Shown: one piece after another, positions 1-6,913 of the stretch | How positions within the stretch are numbered: position 1 is the stretch's first letter | Layout of the letters: each line of letters begins with the position of its first letter | Assembly (NCBI GenBank): GCA_045656345.1 | Contig: JAZOQZ010000083.1 | Span: forward strand, 1 to 11,644 | DNA from: SIG452 sp045656345 | Lineage (GTDB): Bacteria; Bacillota; Clostridia; UMGS1840 | Reading direction: 5' to 3' | DNA: 11,644 bases | Translations under genes and position numbers: made by a program | The notes under the pieces: generated by a model | Database searches by the model: none | What the model saw: only the letters and a program-made list of their open reading frames with translations | Told to the model about the DNA's origin: nothing

Positions 1-168
1 TTCACAATCCGGCAAAACAGACTGCATTGCCTCTGCCTTCTTGGTTTCAGTAAGGTCATCAATAATGGGTTTGGTAACATAATTCAAGGCGGATAACCCT
101 AAAGCAACCACCAAACAAATGATAAACAGTTTCAGTGCCAATACGAAGATATTTTCTTTTTTTGTCAT
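1..168 (-). CDS. rnfG: Rnf electron transport complex subunit G, N-terminal 56 residues (runs off window start)
   Basis: The reading frame opens with ATG at 168-166 and stays open to base 1, giving 56 codons. The product starts MTKKENIFVLALKLF, has one hydrophobic segment at about residues 8-27, then a polar region (PIIDDLTETKKAEAMQ). That layout is usual for RnfG, a single-span membrane subunit whose large external domain carries covalently bound FMN; the FMN-attachment threonine would lie beyond the window. A strong Shine-Dalgarno sequence, GGGAGG at 183-178, is 9 nt from the ATG and abuts the rnfD stop codon, so the two genes are probably translated as a unit. The assignment rests mainly on its place directly after rnfC and rnfD, where rnfG normally lies, plus the membrane topology. 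In the complex RnfG takes part in electron transfer from ferredoxin to NAD+. Confidence 0.85.
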   Translation of the reverse strand, partial: MTKKENIFVLALKLFIICLVVALGLSALNYVTKPIIDDLTETKKAEAMQSVLPDCE

Positions 169-177
169 ATCAAAATA

Positions 178-183
178 CCTCCC
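178..183 (-). promoter_or_regulatory. Shine-Dalgarno of rnfG
   Basis: The minus strand reads GGGAGG, 9 nt before the rnfG ATG at 168-166 and immediately after the rnfD TAA at 186-184. It fixes the rnfG start and indicates that a ribosome finishing rnfD stops on top of the next initiation site. Confidence 0.75.
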
Positions 184-1134
184 TTATGCACCGTATTTTT
201 TGGGAAGAATCAGTTTATCAATCTGAGGAGCTAAAATATTCATAAATAAAATAGAATAACAAACCCCTTCCGGATAACCGCCCTTCACACGGATGAAAAT
301 GGTTAATGCGCCTGCTAAAATTCCTGCAATCACATTACCCAGACGAGTGGTGGGAGATGTGGTGTAATCAGTCAGCATAAAAATACCGCCCAATAAAACA
401 CCGCCGGTTAATACAGATGCAACTGGATCACCGGTCATCAATCCCTGATAACCAAAAATCCAACCCAACAATGCAACCGTTGCCACATAAGAAACGGTAA
501 TGTGGGGACGGATAATTTTGGTTGCTAAAAGATAGATAAATCCAATCATCAGAGCAACTGCGCAAACCTCACCCATAGAACCGCCCATATTCCCAAAGAG
601 CATATCCAGATAACTGATATTTACGGTTTCTCCCGCTTTTAATAACTTCAGCGGAGTTGCATACGTTACAGCATCCACAGCTCCACCCTGATAAGAAAAA
701 GGTGCTACCCAGGTGGTCATAGGCAGTGAATAGGAAGCCAATAAAAATGCACGACCTGCCAATGCAGGATTGATAAAGTTATTGCCAAGACCGCCAAACA
801 GACATTTTGCTACAATAATGGCAAAGAAAGCCCCCACCACCGGAATATACCATTCCACGCCAACAGGTAGGGTTAAAGCTAACAATACACCTGTCACAGC
901 GGCACTTCCATCGAAAATAGTAGTTTGTTTTTTTAAAACAACGCACCATAAATGTTCAAACAGCATTGCAGAACAAACAGAAATCGCAATTAACACCAAA
1001 GCTCTCAATCCAAAAATCCAGGTTGCAGCTGCAATTGCGGGAATCAAAGCAATCAGCACATTTCCCATAATGCTTCCGATGCCACGTCTGGTCTGAATAT
1101 GAGGTGATGTGGAAACAATCAGTTTTTCATTCAT
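184..1134 (-). CDS. rnfD: Rnf electron transport complex subunit D (membrane, FMN-binding)
   Basis: This is an integral membrane subunit of the Rnf complex (ferredoxin:NAD+ oxidoreductase), 316 aa from the chosen start and close to the usual family length. The sequence is dominated by hydrophobic helices. It contains the family signatures SPHI near the N-terminus, INPALAGRAFL at about residues 121-131, and DAVTYATPL at about 154-162, where Thr160 is the expected FMN attachment residue. Related RnfD/NqrB proteins carry covalent FMN there, added by an ApbE-type transferase. The frame extends upstream to a TTG at 1182 and another ATG at 1164. I chose the ATG at 1134 because GGTGA lies 8 nt before it and because the conserved family sequence begins just after MNEKLIVS. 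The ATG at 1164, preceded by a weaker AAAGG, remains possible. The gap to rnfC is 61 nt. The Tyr in TYAT is unusual, since Gly or Ser is more typical. Confidence 0.93.
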   Translation of the reverse strand: MNEKLIVSTSPHIQTRRGIGSIMGNVLIALIPAIAAATWIFGLRALVLIAISVCSAMLFEHLWCVVLKKQTTIFDGSAAVTGVLLALTLPVGVEWYIPVVGAFFAIIVAKCLFGGLGNNFINPALAGRAFLLASYSLPMTTWVAPFSYQGGAVDAVTYATPLKLLKAGETVNISYLDMLFGNMGGSMGEVCAVALMIGFIYLLATKIIRPHITVSYVATVALLGWIFGYQGLMTGDPVASVLTGGVLLGGIFMLTDYTTSPTTRLGNVIAGILAGALTIFIRVKGGYPEGVCYSILFMNILAPQIDKLILPKKYGA

Positions 1135-1195
1135 AATTCTTTCACCAAATGCCAAAAAGCACATTTTTACCTTTCTATACAATCGTTACGAAGCT

Positions 1196-2497
1196 TTATT
1201 TTTTAGGAAGATTTGCTTTTGCCATTTTAATCGTTTGCACCAGATGTCTTCTGGACGGACAAATATAGCTACAAGTTCCACATTCCATACAATCTTTCAA
1301 GCCGTATCGCACCGCTTGATCCAGATTGCCAAGCTCCGAATGTGCCATAATCATAAAAGGCATCAGTCTCATCGGACAATGCTGCACACATCTTCCGCAA
1401 CGCAAACAGTCTTTCGGCTCATAATGACGATATTCTTTATCGGTAAAGAACAAAAGACCGGAAGTGCCTTTCATTACAGGGGCATCTAATGTGTACTGCG
1501 CAACCCCCATCATAGGGCCCCCTGCCAATACCTTTCTGATCCCATCGGTAATTCCTGTGTATTCAGCTAAAGCAGATAAAGGAGTACCGATTCTGACCGA
1601 CAAATTCTGAGGATTTTCGCAGCCGCTTCCCGACACGGTTACCACTCTTTTGGTAAGAGGCATCCCGGTACGGATTGCAACGGAAATTTCAGCAGCCGAT
1701 GCAACATTCTGCACCACAACTCCTGCATCAATAGGCAGCTGCCCGGATTTTACTTCCCGCTTTAACACGGAATCAATCAACTGCTTTTCACTGCCCTGAG
1801 GATACTTGGTTTTCACGAGGACTGCTGTGATTTCAGCTTCTTTTGCACATTTATCTTTTATTAATTGGAAGGCATCTTTTTTATTGTCTTCAATGGCAAT
1901 ATAGCCACGATGCACATCCAGAATTTTCATCATAATTTTCAAGCCGTCAATAATATCTTCAGGATGCTCCAGCATCATACGATGATCGGCTGTTAAAAAA
2001 GGTTCACATTCTGCACCGTTTAAAATCACGCAGTCTGCTTTTTTATCTTCCGGAGGAGACAATTTAACATGGGTGGGGAATGTTGCACCGCCCATACCTA
2101 CAATGCCGGCCTGCCGGATAGCTTCCACCAATTCCCTGGAGCTCATCTTGTCGGGATTTTTCGGAATAACCGATTCTGAAACAGTATCTGAAAAATCATT
2201 TTCAATCACAACCGCTTTGCAAGTTCCCCGTCCGGTGTGAGGACGGTCTTCAATTGCAATGACCTTACCGGAAACAGATGCGTGTACCGGAACAGAAACA
2301 AAACCGACAGCTTCACCGATTTTCTGACCGATGCTCACCTCATCCCCCACTTTTACCAAAGGTTCACAGGGAGCGCCGATGTGCTGAGATAACGGAATAA
2401 TAACTGTTTTTGGTGCATCTAATACAACAATTGCTTTTGCAGCAGTAATATCTTTGGCTTCTTCGGGATGAAATCCCCCTCGAAATGTACGTGCCAT
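1196..2497 (-). CDS. rnfC: Rnf electron transport complex subunit C (NADH/FMN and 4Fe-4S subunit)
   Basis: This is the 433-residue peripheral subunit of Rnf thought to exchange electrons with NAD(H). The N-terminus FRGGFHPEEAK is typical of RnfC. A biotinyl/lipoyl-like barrel region lies around residues 40-100. The NuoF-like fold follows, with GMGGATFP at 134-141 and NGAECEP at 160-166, which belong to the FMN/NADH region. A SLBB-like segment covers about 275-320. Two ferredoxin-type 4Fe-4S motifs have all eight cysteines: C364, C367, C370, C374 and C403, C406, C409, C413. The C-terminus is short, without the long Ala/Lys-rich extension seen in some proteobacterial RnfC. The gene begins 36 nt after the VanW-domain gene. 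AAGGAGG at 2514-2508 is 10 nt from this ATG. An out-of-frame ATG at 2505 is only 2 nt from that site and leads to a short nonsense peptide. Confidence 0.96.
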   Translation of the reverse strand: MARTFRGGFHPEEAKDITAAKAIVVLDAPKTVIIPLSQHIGAPCEPLVKVGDEVSIGQKIGEAVGFVSVPVHASVSGKVIAIEDRPHTGRGTCKAVVIENDFSDTVSESVIPKNPDKMSSRELVEAIRQAGIVGMGGATFPTHVKLSPPEDKKADCVILNGAECEPFLTADHRMMLEHPEDIIDGLKIMMKILDVHRGYIAIEDNKKDAFQLIKDKCAKEAEITAVLVKTKYPQGSEKQLIDSVLKREVKSGQLPIDAGVVVQNVASAAEISVAIRTGMPLTKRVVTVSGSGCENPQNLSVRIGTPLSALAEYTGITDGIRKVLAGGPMMGVAQYTLDAPVMKGTSGLLFFTDKEYRHYEPKDCLRCGRCVQHCPMRLMPFMIMAHSELGNLDQAVRYGLKDCMECGTCSYICPSRRHLVQTIKMAKANLPKK

Positions 2498-2507
2498 GTT
2501 GCCATAA

Positions 2508-2514
2508 CCTCCTT
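2508..2514 (-). promoter_or_regulatory. Shine-Dalgarno of rnfC with an overlapping decoy ATG
   Basis: The minus strand reads AAGGAGG, a near-perfect anti-16S match. Two ATGs follow: one at 2505-2503, 2 nt away and in a different frame, and one at 2497-2495, 10 nt away and in the rnfC frame. Spacing and protein conservation both favour the second. Confidence 0.75.
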
Positions 2515-2533
2515 GGGTGTTATCAAATATCTG

Positions 2534-4321
2534 TTATGCAGCCAAGTCTTCTGTAAGCGTAGCTTCAGGAGTAGGTTCCAAAGTAGCTTCGGGAGCATCA
2601 GTTGCTTCCGGAACAACCTCTGGAGCAGGAGTGGTTTCTACAGAGGGAGACGGCTCGGGAGAATCAACGCTTTCCCCGATGTTTTCACCCTCTACAGGCT
2701 CCGTTGTTTCTCCTTCAACAGGATTGGTGTTTTCGCCTTCGGTTGCTTCCCCTTCTGCCCCTTCGCCTTCCGGTAAAGTTTCGGTGGGAATTCCGGTTTC
2801 TACCAATCCCAAATCAGATGTCTGGATAATTTTAACTAAAGGAATATAGTTGGAAACACCCAGATTATCGGTACGAATAACAGCTCCGTTTTCATCTTTA
2901 ACAATACGGTATGAATTCACCTTCAAACCGTCATATCCGGACTGGGTAACCACTTTTTCACCCGGAGCCAGGCTTTCATTATATTCATACTTCACACCAC
3001 GACCGTAGGAACCAAGATGCTCGGTTGTAAGTTCCACAGTGTTGTTGTTTTCTTTGGTTCCCCAGATTTCAACAGTCATAACACCGTCTGATGCAAATGC
3101 CTTGATTTTAATGGGATTTTGTTTATTATTCTCAAATTTGAAGTCGATAGAACCATATACTACGGTAGCATCAATACCGGGTTTTGCGTAAGAAACCACA
3201 AAATTATGATTTCTGCGCTCCACAATTTTTAAATCACTATATAACGCAGCAGGATAAATGGTAGAAGAAACCTGACAAATACCGCCACCGGTGCCGTCAA
3301 CCACTTTATCGGATAAGAAAATTTTAGCATCCCGGAAACCATTTTCATAAGAGCGTTTTCCAACTACCTGATTGAATGAAAAAATATCTCCGCTGTTTAA
3401 AACGGTGCCGTTTACCTTCTGTGCCGCTAATTTTACATTGGAAGATCGGGATACTTCCCCTTCGTTATAATTAGTGGAATAGGCAGCTAAACGATGAGGA
3501 AAGGCATCTGTGGATAAATCATCGGTATACACGCTCGGTTTTAATACGGTAACAGGAACAGAAAATTCCAGTTCTCCGTTTTCCAGCATTTGTGCTAAAA
3601 CCTCTTCCTCCACGGATAAACCAACCTGATGCGGAACAACCACTTTTTTGCCATCCTGCTCATCAATGCGGGCATCCGTTACAGGTGTATTAATTTTTTC
3701 CGCAATTTCAGAAGCAGTAATAGGAGCAAATTCGTTCTTTACCAAAGCATACTCTGCTTTGATATCAGGATAGTCCGCTGCAATTTCATGAAATAAATCG
3801 TTGATGGCATAACTTTCAATGTCGGGACGAATTACAATTTCAGCTTCGTCTCCGTTTATGGTATAATCAAAACGCTGTTCACTTAAGCCTTCCTGAGTCA
3901 GAAGAGTTTCGGTTACTGTGGTAAACATTTCTGCATCAGTGTGAAAGGTAATGGGAGCATCCCAATTCTGCCAACGGCATAAGAACGCATCAAAGAAATT
4001 ATTTTTCCCAATTGCCATAATATCTGATAAGGTTTTCTCTTTATCAATGGAAAAACCTGCAGAATTCATATCCAGAGAAATGGTTTTATCCGCAATCTGA
4101 ATCGTTGTTTGTTTCGGTTCTCCAATCATTTCATCCAATAAAGCAGAAATTTCTGCTTCACTCTTTCCACCAACATTTTCTCCGCAGAAATTCACTCCCG
4201 TTGTGGCGGTATCAAAAAAATAAGCATCACATACAGGCGGAATCACCAAGAACAGCACAAGAACCAAAAACAGAGCAATTCCTGTGATAATCATATTCTT
4301 TTTTGTTAAAAACTTTTTCAT
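2534..4321 (-). CDS. VanW/G5-domain membrane-anchored envelope protein (YoaR-like)
   Basis: This is a 595-aa protein with a basic N-terminus (MKKFLTKKN), a membrane anchor or uncleaved signal at about residues 9-30, and an extracytoplasmic body. Two putative peptidoglycan-binding repeats (PG_binding_4 type) fall at about 55-125 and 200-260. The VanW domain covers about 280-415 and includes GDIFSFNQVVG (311-321) and GGGICQVSSTIY (345-356), the family's most conserved block. A G5 domain follows at about 430-495, then an 80-residue Glu/Pro/Thr-rich acidic tail. VanW-family proteins occur with glycopeptide-resistance genes and in many Clostridia, but their biochemical role is unsettled; G5 domains are associated with binding cell-wall amino sugars. 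No van genes are nearby, so this should not be read as a resistance gene. The frame extends to a TTG at 4336, but GAGGG at 4334-4330 lies inside that extension, 8 nt from the ATG at 4321, so the ATG is preferred. A role in the envelope is inferred. Confidence 0.9.
   Translation of the reverse strand: MKKFLTKKNMIITGIALFLVLVLFLVIPPVCDAYFFDTATTGVNFCGENVGGKSEAEISALLDEMIGEPKQTTIQIADKTISLDMNSAGFSIDKEKTLSDIMAIGKNNFFDAFLCRWQNWDAPITFHTDAEMFTTVTETLLTQEGLSEQRFDYTINGDEAEIVIRPDIESYAINDLFHEIAADYPDIKAEYALVKNEFAPITASEIAEKINTPVTDARIDEQDGKKVVVPHQVGLSVEEEVLAQMLENGELEFSVPVTVLKPSVYTDDLSTDAFPHRLAAYSTNYNEGEVSRSSNVKLAAQKVNGTVLNSGDIFSFNQVVGKRSYENGFRDAKIFLSDKVVDGTGGGICQVSSTIYPAALYSDLKIVERRNHNFVVSYAKPGIDATVVYGSIDFKFENNKQNPIKIKAFASDGVMTVEIWGTKENNNTVELTTEHLGSYGRGVKYEYNESLAPGEKVVTQSGYDGLKVNSYRIVKDENGAVIRTDNLGVSNYIPLVKIIQTSDLGLVETGIPTETLPEGEGAEGEATEGENTNPVEGETTEPVEGENIGESVDSPEPSPSVETTPAPEVVPEATDAPEATLEPTPEATLTEDLAA
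2555..2725 (-). repeat. Low-complexity repeats in the VanW protein tail
   Basis: Within the coding sequence, bases 2725-2678 hold two imperfect 24-bp units encoding NPVEGETT and EPVEGENI. Bases 2611-2555 encode three PEAT motifs (PEATD, PEATL, PEATL). The encoded tail is acidic and proline-rich, which suggests a flexible spacer outside the membrane. Such tracts can vary in copy number between strains; that is inference here. The antisense strand of the tract is open in several frames only because of this composition. Confidence 0.65.
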
Positions 4322-4329
4322 AAGTTTAT

Positions 4330-4334
4330 CCCTC
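4330..4334 (-). promoter_or_regulatory. Shine-Dalgarno of the VanW gene
   Basis: The minus strand reads GAGGG, 8 nt before the ATG at 4321-4319. It decides the start against the TTG at 4336-4334, which overlaps the site itself. Confidence 0.65.
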
Positions 4335-4342
4335 AAGCTCTA

Positions 4343-4374
4343 ATTATATTTTAAAATATATCAAGGTATATCAA
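4343..4374 (-). promoter_or_regulatory. Possible promoter for the VanW/rnf block
   Basis: On the minus strand the 57-nt gap holds a perfect -10 hexamer TATAAT (4348-4343), 21 nt before the VanW ATG. A -35-like TTGATA lies at 4374-4369, but its 20-nt spacer is longer than the usual 16-18. A second TTGATA at 4364-4359 is too close, at 10 nt. The signal is therefore partial, and the region is so AT-rich that a chance match is plausible. If real, it would separate transcription of VanW-rnfCDG from the purine genes upstream. Confidence 0.3.
4345..4360. repeat. Perfect 16-bp AT-only palindrome in the gap before the VanW gene
   Basis: The bases TATATTTT followed by AAAATATA form a perfect inverted repeat with no spacer, overlapping the candidate -10 element. 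It could be an operator half-site pair, or simply chance in an AT-only tract. It has no GC stem and so would not act as a terminator. Confidence 0.35.
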
Positions 4375-4378
4375 AAAA

Positions 4379-5602
4379 TCATTCACAGAAATAATAGCTT
4401 TTCTGCTCAGGAGTTAATTCTTCCAGCCCTGCACCTAAGGACTGCAATTTAATTTTCGCAATCTTTCGGTTGATTTCTTCGGGCAGATAGTGCATACCGG
4501 GCATTAATTCATCTTTATGCTCTTTTAAATAGTGTAATGCCAATGCCTGCACAGAAAAACTCATATCCATAATTTCGGCAGGATGTCCGTCTCCTGCTGC
4601 TAAGTTTACCAGTCTGCCTTCAGCCAGCAGATGAATTTCGTTGCCGTTTTTCAAGGTATAAGTTTCAATATTCTGACGGGTTTCTTCGTGAGAAACACTT
4701 AAGGACAATAAATCACCTTTATTGATTTCCACGTCAAAATGACCTGCATTTGCCAACACGGCACCATTTTTCATAACTTTAAAATGTTCTTTAGTGATAA
4801 CATCTTTGCATCCTGTTAAGGTAACAAAAATATCCCCTAATTTTGCAGCGTCATCCATTTTCATCACAGTGTGACCGTCCATTACTGCTTCAATGGCTTT
4901 AATTTCATCAATCTCTGTAATAATTACCTGAGCACCAAGGCCTTTTGCACGAAGTGCTGCACCACGTCCGCACCAGCCGTAACCTGCGATTACAACGGTT
5001 TTGCCTGCCACTACTAAATTAGTAGTACGGTTAATGCCGTCCCAAACGGATTGACCGGTACCATAACGGTTATCGAATAAAAATTTCATCATTGCATCGT
5101 TTGCCGCAATAATGGGATATTTAATTTCGCCTTTTTGTGCTAAATTCTTTAAGCGGTTCACCCCTGTGGTGGTTTCTTCGGTGCCACCAATCAGATTGTC
5201 CGCAAGATGAGGCATTTTATGGTGAATAATGTCGGTTAAGTCACCACCGTCATCCAAAATCAAATCGGGACCATCTGATAAAGACTCTTCCAGATGACGT
5301 TCATATTCTTCCATGGAAACACCGTGTTTTGCACACACACGGATTCCATCTGCACGTAATGCTTCACACACGTCATCCTGAGTAGATAAGGGATTGCATC
5401 CGGTTGCAGTTACAATAGCACCTGCGTTTTTGAGCATCTTTACAAAACAGGCAGTTTTTGCTTCCAGATGAATACAAACAGTAATTTTTAATCCTGCAAA
5501 CACCTGTTTTTCCACAAAGTCTTTTTCAATTTTGGTTAACACGGGCATAAAACGCTTTGCCCAGGCGATTTTTTTCTGACCGCTTAAAACTAAATCATTC
5601 AT
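4379..5602 (-). CDS. ahcY: S-adenosylhomocysteine (or S-inosylhomocysteine) hydrolase, short archaeal/Thermotoga type
   Basis: This is a 407-aa SAHH-family enzyme that splits S-nucleosylhomocysteine into homocysteine and a nucleoside using tightly bound NAD, regenerating homocysteine from used SAM. The expected residues are present: CNPLSTQDD (69-77), LDDGGD with D118 matching human D131, EETTTGV with E143 matching E156, K173 and D177 matching K186 and D190, the NAD-binding GYGWCG (207-212), AGHFDVEI with H288, and GDGHP with H340. Compared with the human enzyme it lacks an internal insertion of about 40 residues and the C-terminal tail carrying Lys426 and Tyr430, as in the short thermophile/archaeal class. 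At the nucleobase site human HMTVET reads HLEAKT (45-50), so Thr57 becomes Glu47 and Glu59 becomes Lys49. That hints at a 6-oxopurine substrate (S-inosylhomocysteine), which is inference. The gene lies 22 nt after the phosphorylase gene, with AAGGA before the ATG, and ends in TGA where the family normally ends. Confidence 0.93.
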   Translation of the reverse strand: MNDLVLSGQKKIAWAKRFMPVLTKIEKDFVEKQVFAGLKITVCIHLEAKTACFVKMLKNAGAIVTATGCNPLSTQDDVCEALRADGIRVCAKHGVSMEEYERHLEESLSDGPDLILDDGGDLTDIIHHKMPHLADNLIGGTEETTTGVNRLKNLAQKGEIKYPIIAANDAMMKFLFDNRYGTGQSVWDGINRTTNLVVAGKTVVIAGYGWCGRGAALRAKGLGAQVIITEIDEIKAIEAVMDGHTVMKMDDAAKLGDIFVTLTGCKDVITKEHFKVMKNGAVLANAGHFDVEINKGDLLSLSVSHEETRQNIETYTLKNGNEIHLLAEGRLVNLAAGDGHPAEIMDMSFSVQALALHYLKEHKDELMPGMHYLPEEINRKIAKIKLQSLGAGLEELTPEQKSYYFCE

Positions 5603-5624
5603 AATTCTTTTCCTTTTTTCGTTC

Positions 5625-6434
5625 TTATATCAGGTGCATCAATTCAGATAACACCTTCCAAAAAGTTTCGGTGGCTTTTCTTCCTTCCTCCATCACTTCT
5701 TCGTGAGAAAGAGGTGCTTTGGAAATTCCTGCTGCCAGATTGGAAATGAGTGAAATTCCCAACACATTGATACCGCAATGATTTGCCACAATTACCTCGG
5801 GAACAGTAGACATTCCCACCATATCGGCACCTAAAATGCCAAGCGCACGGATTTCCGCAGGTGTTTCAAACTGAGGTCCTCCCATCATAGCGTACACGCC
5901 GGTTTTATAGGGAATTCCAACCTTTTCAAAGGCAGCTTTGCAATGTTCCCGCAACTGCAAGGAATACGCACAGGACATATCGTGAAATCTGGGACCGAAA
6001 GTTTCGTCATTAGGACCAAACAAGGGACTTTGCAACCCTAATTTGATATGGTCGGAAATCACAACCAAATCTCCTGCACGAAAATCGGGATTAATGCCTC
6101 CTGTTGCATTGGTGAGAATCAGATTAGTAACTCCAAGAAGTTTTAGCACTCTCACATAAAAGGTTACTTCGCTCATAGAATAACCTTCATAAAAATGAAA
6201 GCGACCGGACATAAAAATCACGTTTTTGCCATTCATTTCGGCAAAGACCATTTCACCCCGATGCCCCGGTACTGTGGAAACAGGAAAACCGGGAATTTCA
6301 CTGTATGATATTGTCAATTTATTAGGCAATTTGTCGATTAAATTGCCGTAGCCGGAGCCTAATACCACGCAGGTATCGTAGGCTCCGTTTGTTTTTTCCT
6401 GTAAGAAAGCTGCTGCTTTCTGATAATTGGTCAT
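5625..6434 (-). CDS. punA: Purine nucleoside phosphorylase, trimeric (inosine/guanosine) type
   Basis: This 269-aa enzyme cleaves purine (deoxy)ribonucleosides with phosphate to give the free base and (deoxy)ribose 1-phosphate in the cytoplasm. The motifs are those of the trimeric PNP/MTAP superfamily: VVLGSGYG (23-30) with phosphate-binding Ser27, VPGHRGEM (55-62), GRFHFYEGY (77-85) with R78 and H80, NATGGINPDFRAGD (109-122), GPQFETPAE (186-194) with E190 matching human E201, MSTVPEV (208-214), and SLISNLAAG (228-236) with N232 matching human N243. The Glu/Asn pair is the hallmark of the 6-oxopurine-specific enzymes rather than hexameric adenosine-accepting DeoD or the methylthioadenosine phosphorylases. 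Length is normal. The ATG at 6434 is preceded by GAGGG. The gene begins 14 nt after the end of the purL frame and is followed 22 nt later by the SAHH-family gene, consistent with salvage of the nucleoside that enzyme releases. Confidence 0.94.
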   Translation of the reverse strand: MTNYQKAAAFLQEKTNGAYDTCVVLGSGYGNLIDKLPNKLTISYSEIPGFPVSTVPGHRGEMVFAEMNGKNVIFMSGRFHFYEGYSMSEVTFYVRVLKLLGVTNLILTNATGGINPDFRAGDLVVISDHIKLGLQSPLFGPNDETFGPRFHDMSCAYSLQLREHCKAAFEKVGIPYKTGVYAMMGGPQFETPAEIRALGILGADMVGMSTVPEVIVANHCGINVLGISLISNLAAGISKAPLSHEEVMEEGRKATETFWKVLSELMHLI

Positions 6435-6448
6435 TTGTAATCCCTCTT

Positions 6449-6910
6449 TTATTTGAAGTATGCCACGCCGGATTCAAAGAGTTTCATATCAAAAGTTCCG
6501 TCGATATTTTTATACAAGCTATCTGCAATACGTTCAGAGTGACCCATTTTACCAAAAATTCTGCCGTCTTTGGAGGTGATACCTTCAATGGAGCATAAAG
6601 AACCGTTGGGATTATATCTGGGATCATAGGTGGGATTACCATTGGGATCAACGTACTGAGTAGCAACCTGACCGTTTTTAATGAGTTCATCCAGCACTGC
6701 TTTGGGTGCGGTGAATCTGCCTTCCCCGTGGGAAATGGCAGTTTTATAAACATCACCAACCTTGGTATTTGCTAACCAGGGAGACAGATTGGATGCCACT
6801 TTAACATCCACCATAGTGGAAATATGACGAGGAATGGTATTAAAGGTTAAGGTAGGCCAGTTTTCGTTGGGTTCTAAAATATCACCGTAAGGAACCAGAC
6901 CTAATTTAAT
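6449..6910 (-). other. Detached C-terminal piece of the PurL glutaminase domain
   Basis: The 153 sense codons following the TGA begin IKLGLVPYGD and end ESGVAYFK, in the same frame as the upstream part, with no further stop or gap. They hold HGEGRF and the catalytic His and Glu of GHSER. An ATG occurs 33 codons in (6814), but no Shine-Dalgarno precedes it and the intervening residues are conserved, so this is not a separate gene. The tract shows no decay beyond the single stop. Confidence 0.85.
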
Positions 6911-6913
6911 TCA
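6911..6913 (-). other. In-frame TGA replacing an expected Leu codon in purL
   Basis: On the minus strand the codons read CAG GCG TGA ATT AAA. The family motif is GICNGFQAL(I/L)KLGL, so a Leu is expected at this codon. TTA to TGA is a one-base change. The stop lies six codons after the catalytic Cys codon (6931-6929). Confidence 0.93.

Noticed and set aside
1135..1182. Longer rnfD beginning at the TTG at 1182.
   Set aside because: The extra residues are not conserved in the family, and the ATG at 1134 has GGTGA at good spacing.
1135..1195. Possible terminator in the 61-nt rnfC-rnfD gap.
   Set aside because: Only very short inverted repeats (such as CGT/ACG) are present, with no GC-rich stem followed by a T-run.
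2468..2849. Plus-strand open frames opposite the VanW tail with Ser/Gly/Phe-rich products.
   Set aside because: They are antisense to a low-complexity Glu/Pro/Thr-rich coding tract, have biased composition, and lack ribosome binding sites or homology.
4322..4336. Longer VanW protein beginning at the TTG at 4336.
   Set aside because: The five-codon extension overlaps the GAGGG ribosome binding site that serves the ATG at 4321.
6449..6814. A separate 121-residue gene starting at the ATG at 6814.
   Set aside because: No Shine-Dalgarno precedes this ATG, and 32 conserved PurL codons lie between it and the TGA. It is an internal Met of the PurL glutaminase domain.
6870..6913. Selenocysteine or programmed readthrough at the purL TGA: AGGTCTG, similar to the apical loop of the E. 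coli fdhF element, occurs 8 nt after the TGA, and GGTTC/GAACC could form a loose stem.
   Set aside because: The loop lies much closer to the TGA than in known bacterial elements, the flanking AATT/GGTT stem is weak and relies on G-U pairs, and GGTCTG simply encodes the conserved Gly-Leu of the family. The position expects Leu, not Cys or Sec, and the next base after TGA is A.
4379..6913. Alternative genetic code in which TGA is read as Trp or Gly.
   Set aside because: The SAHH-family gene ends with TGA exactly where its family ends, and another TGA follows in frame shortly after. TGG is used for Trp throughout, no other gene has an internal TGA, and neither Trp nor Gly fits the Leu position in purL.
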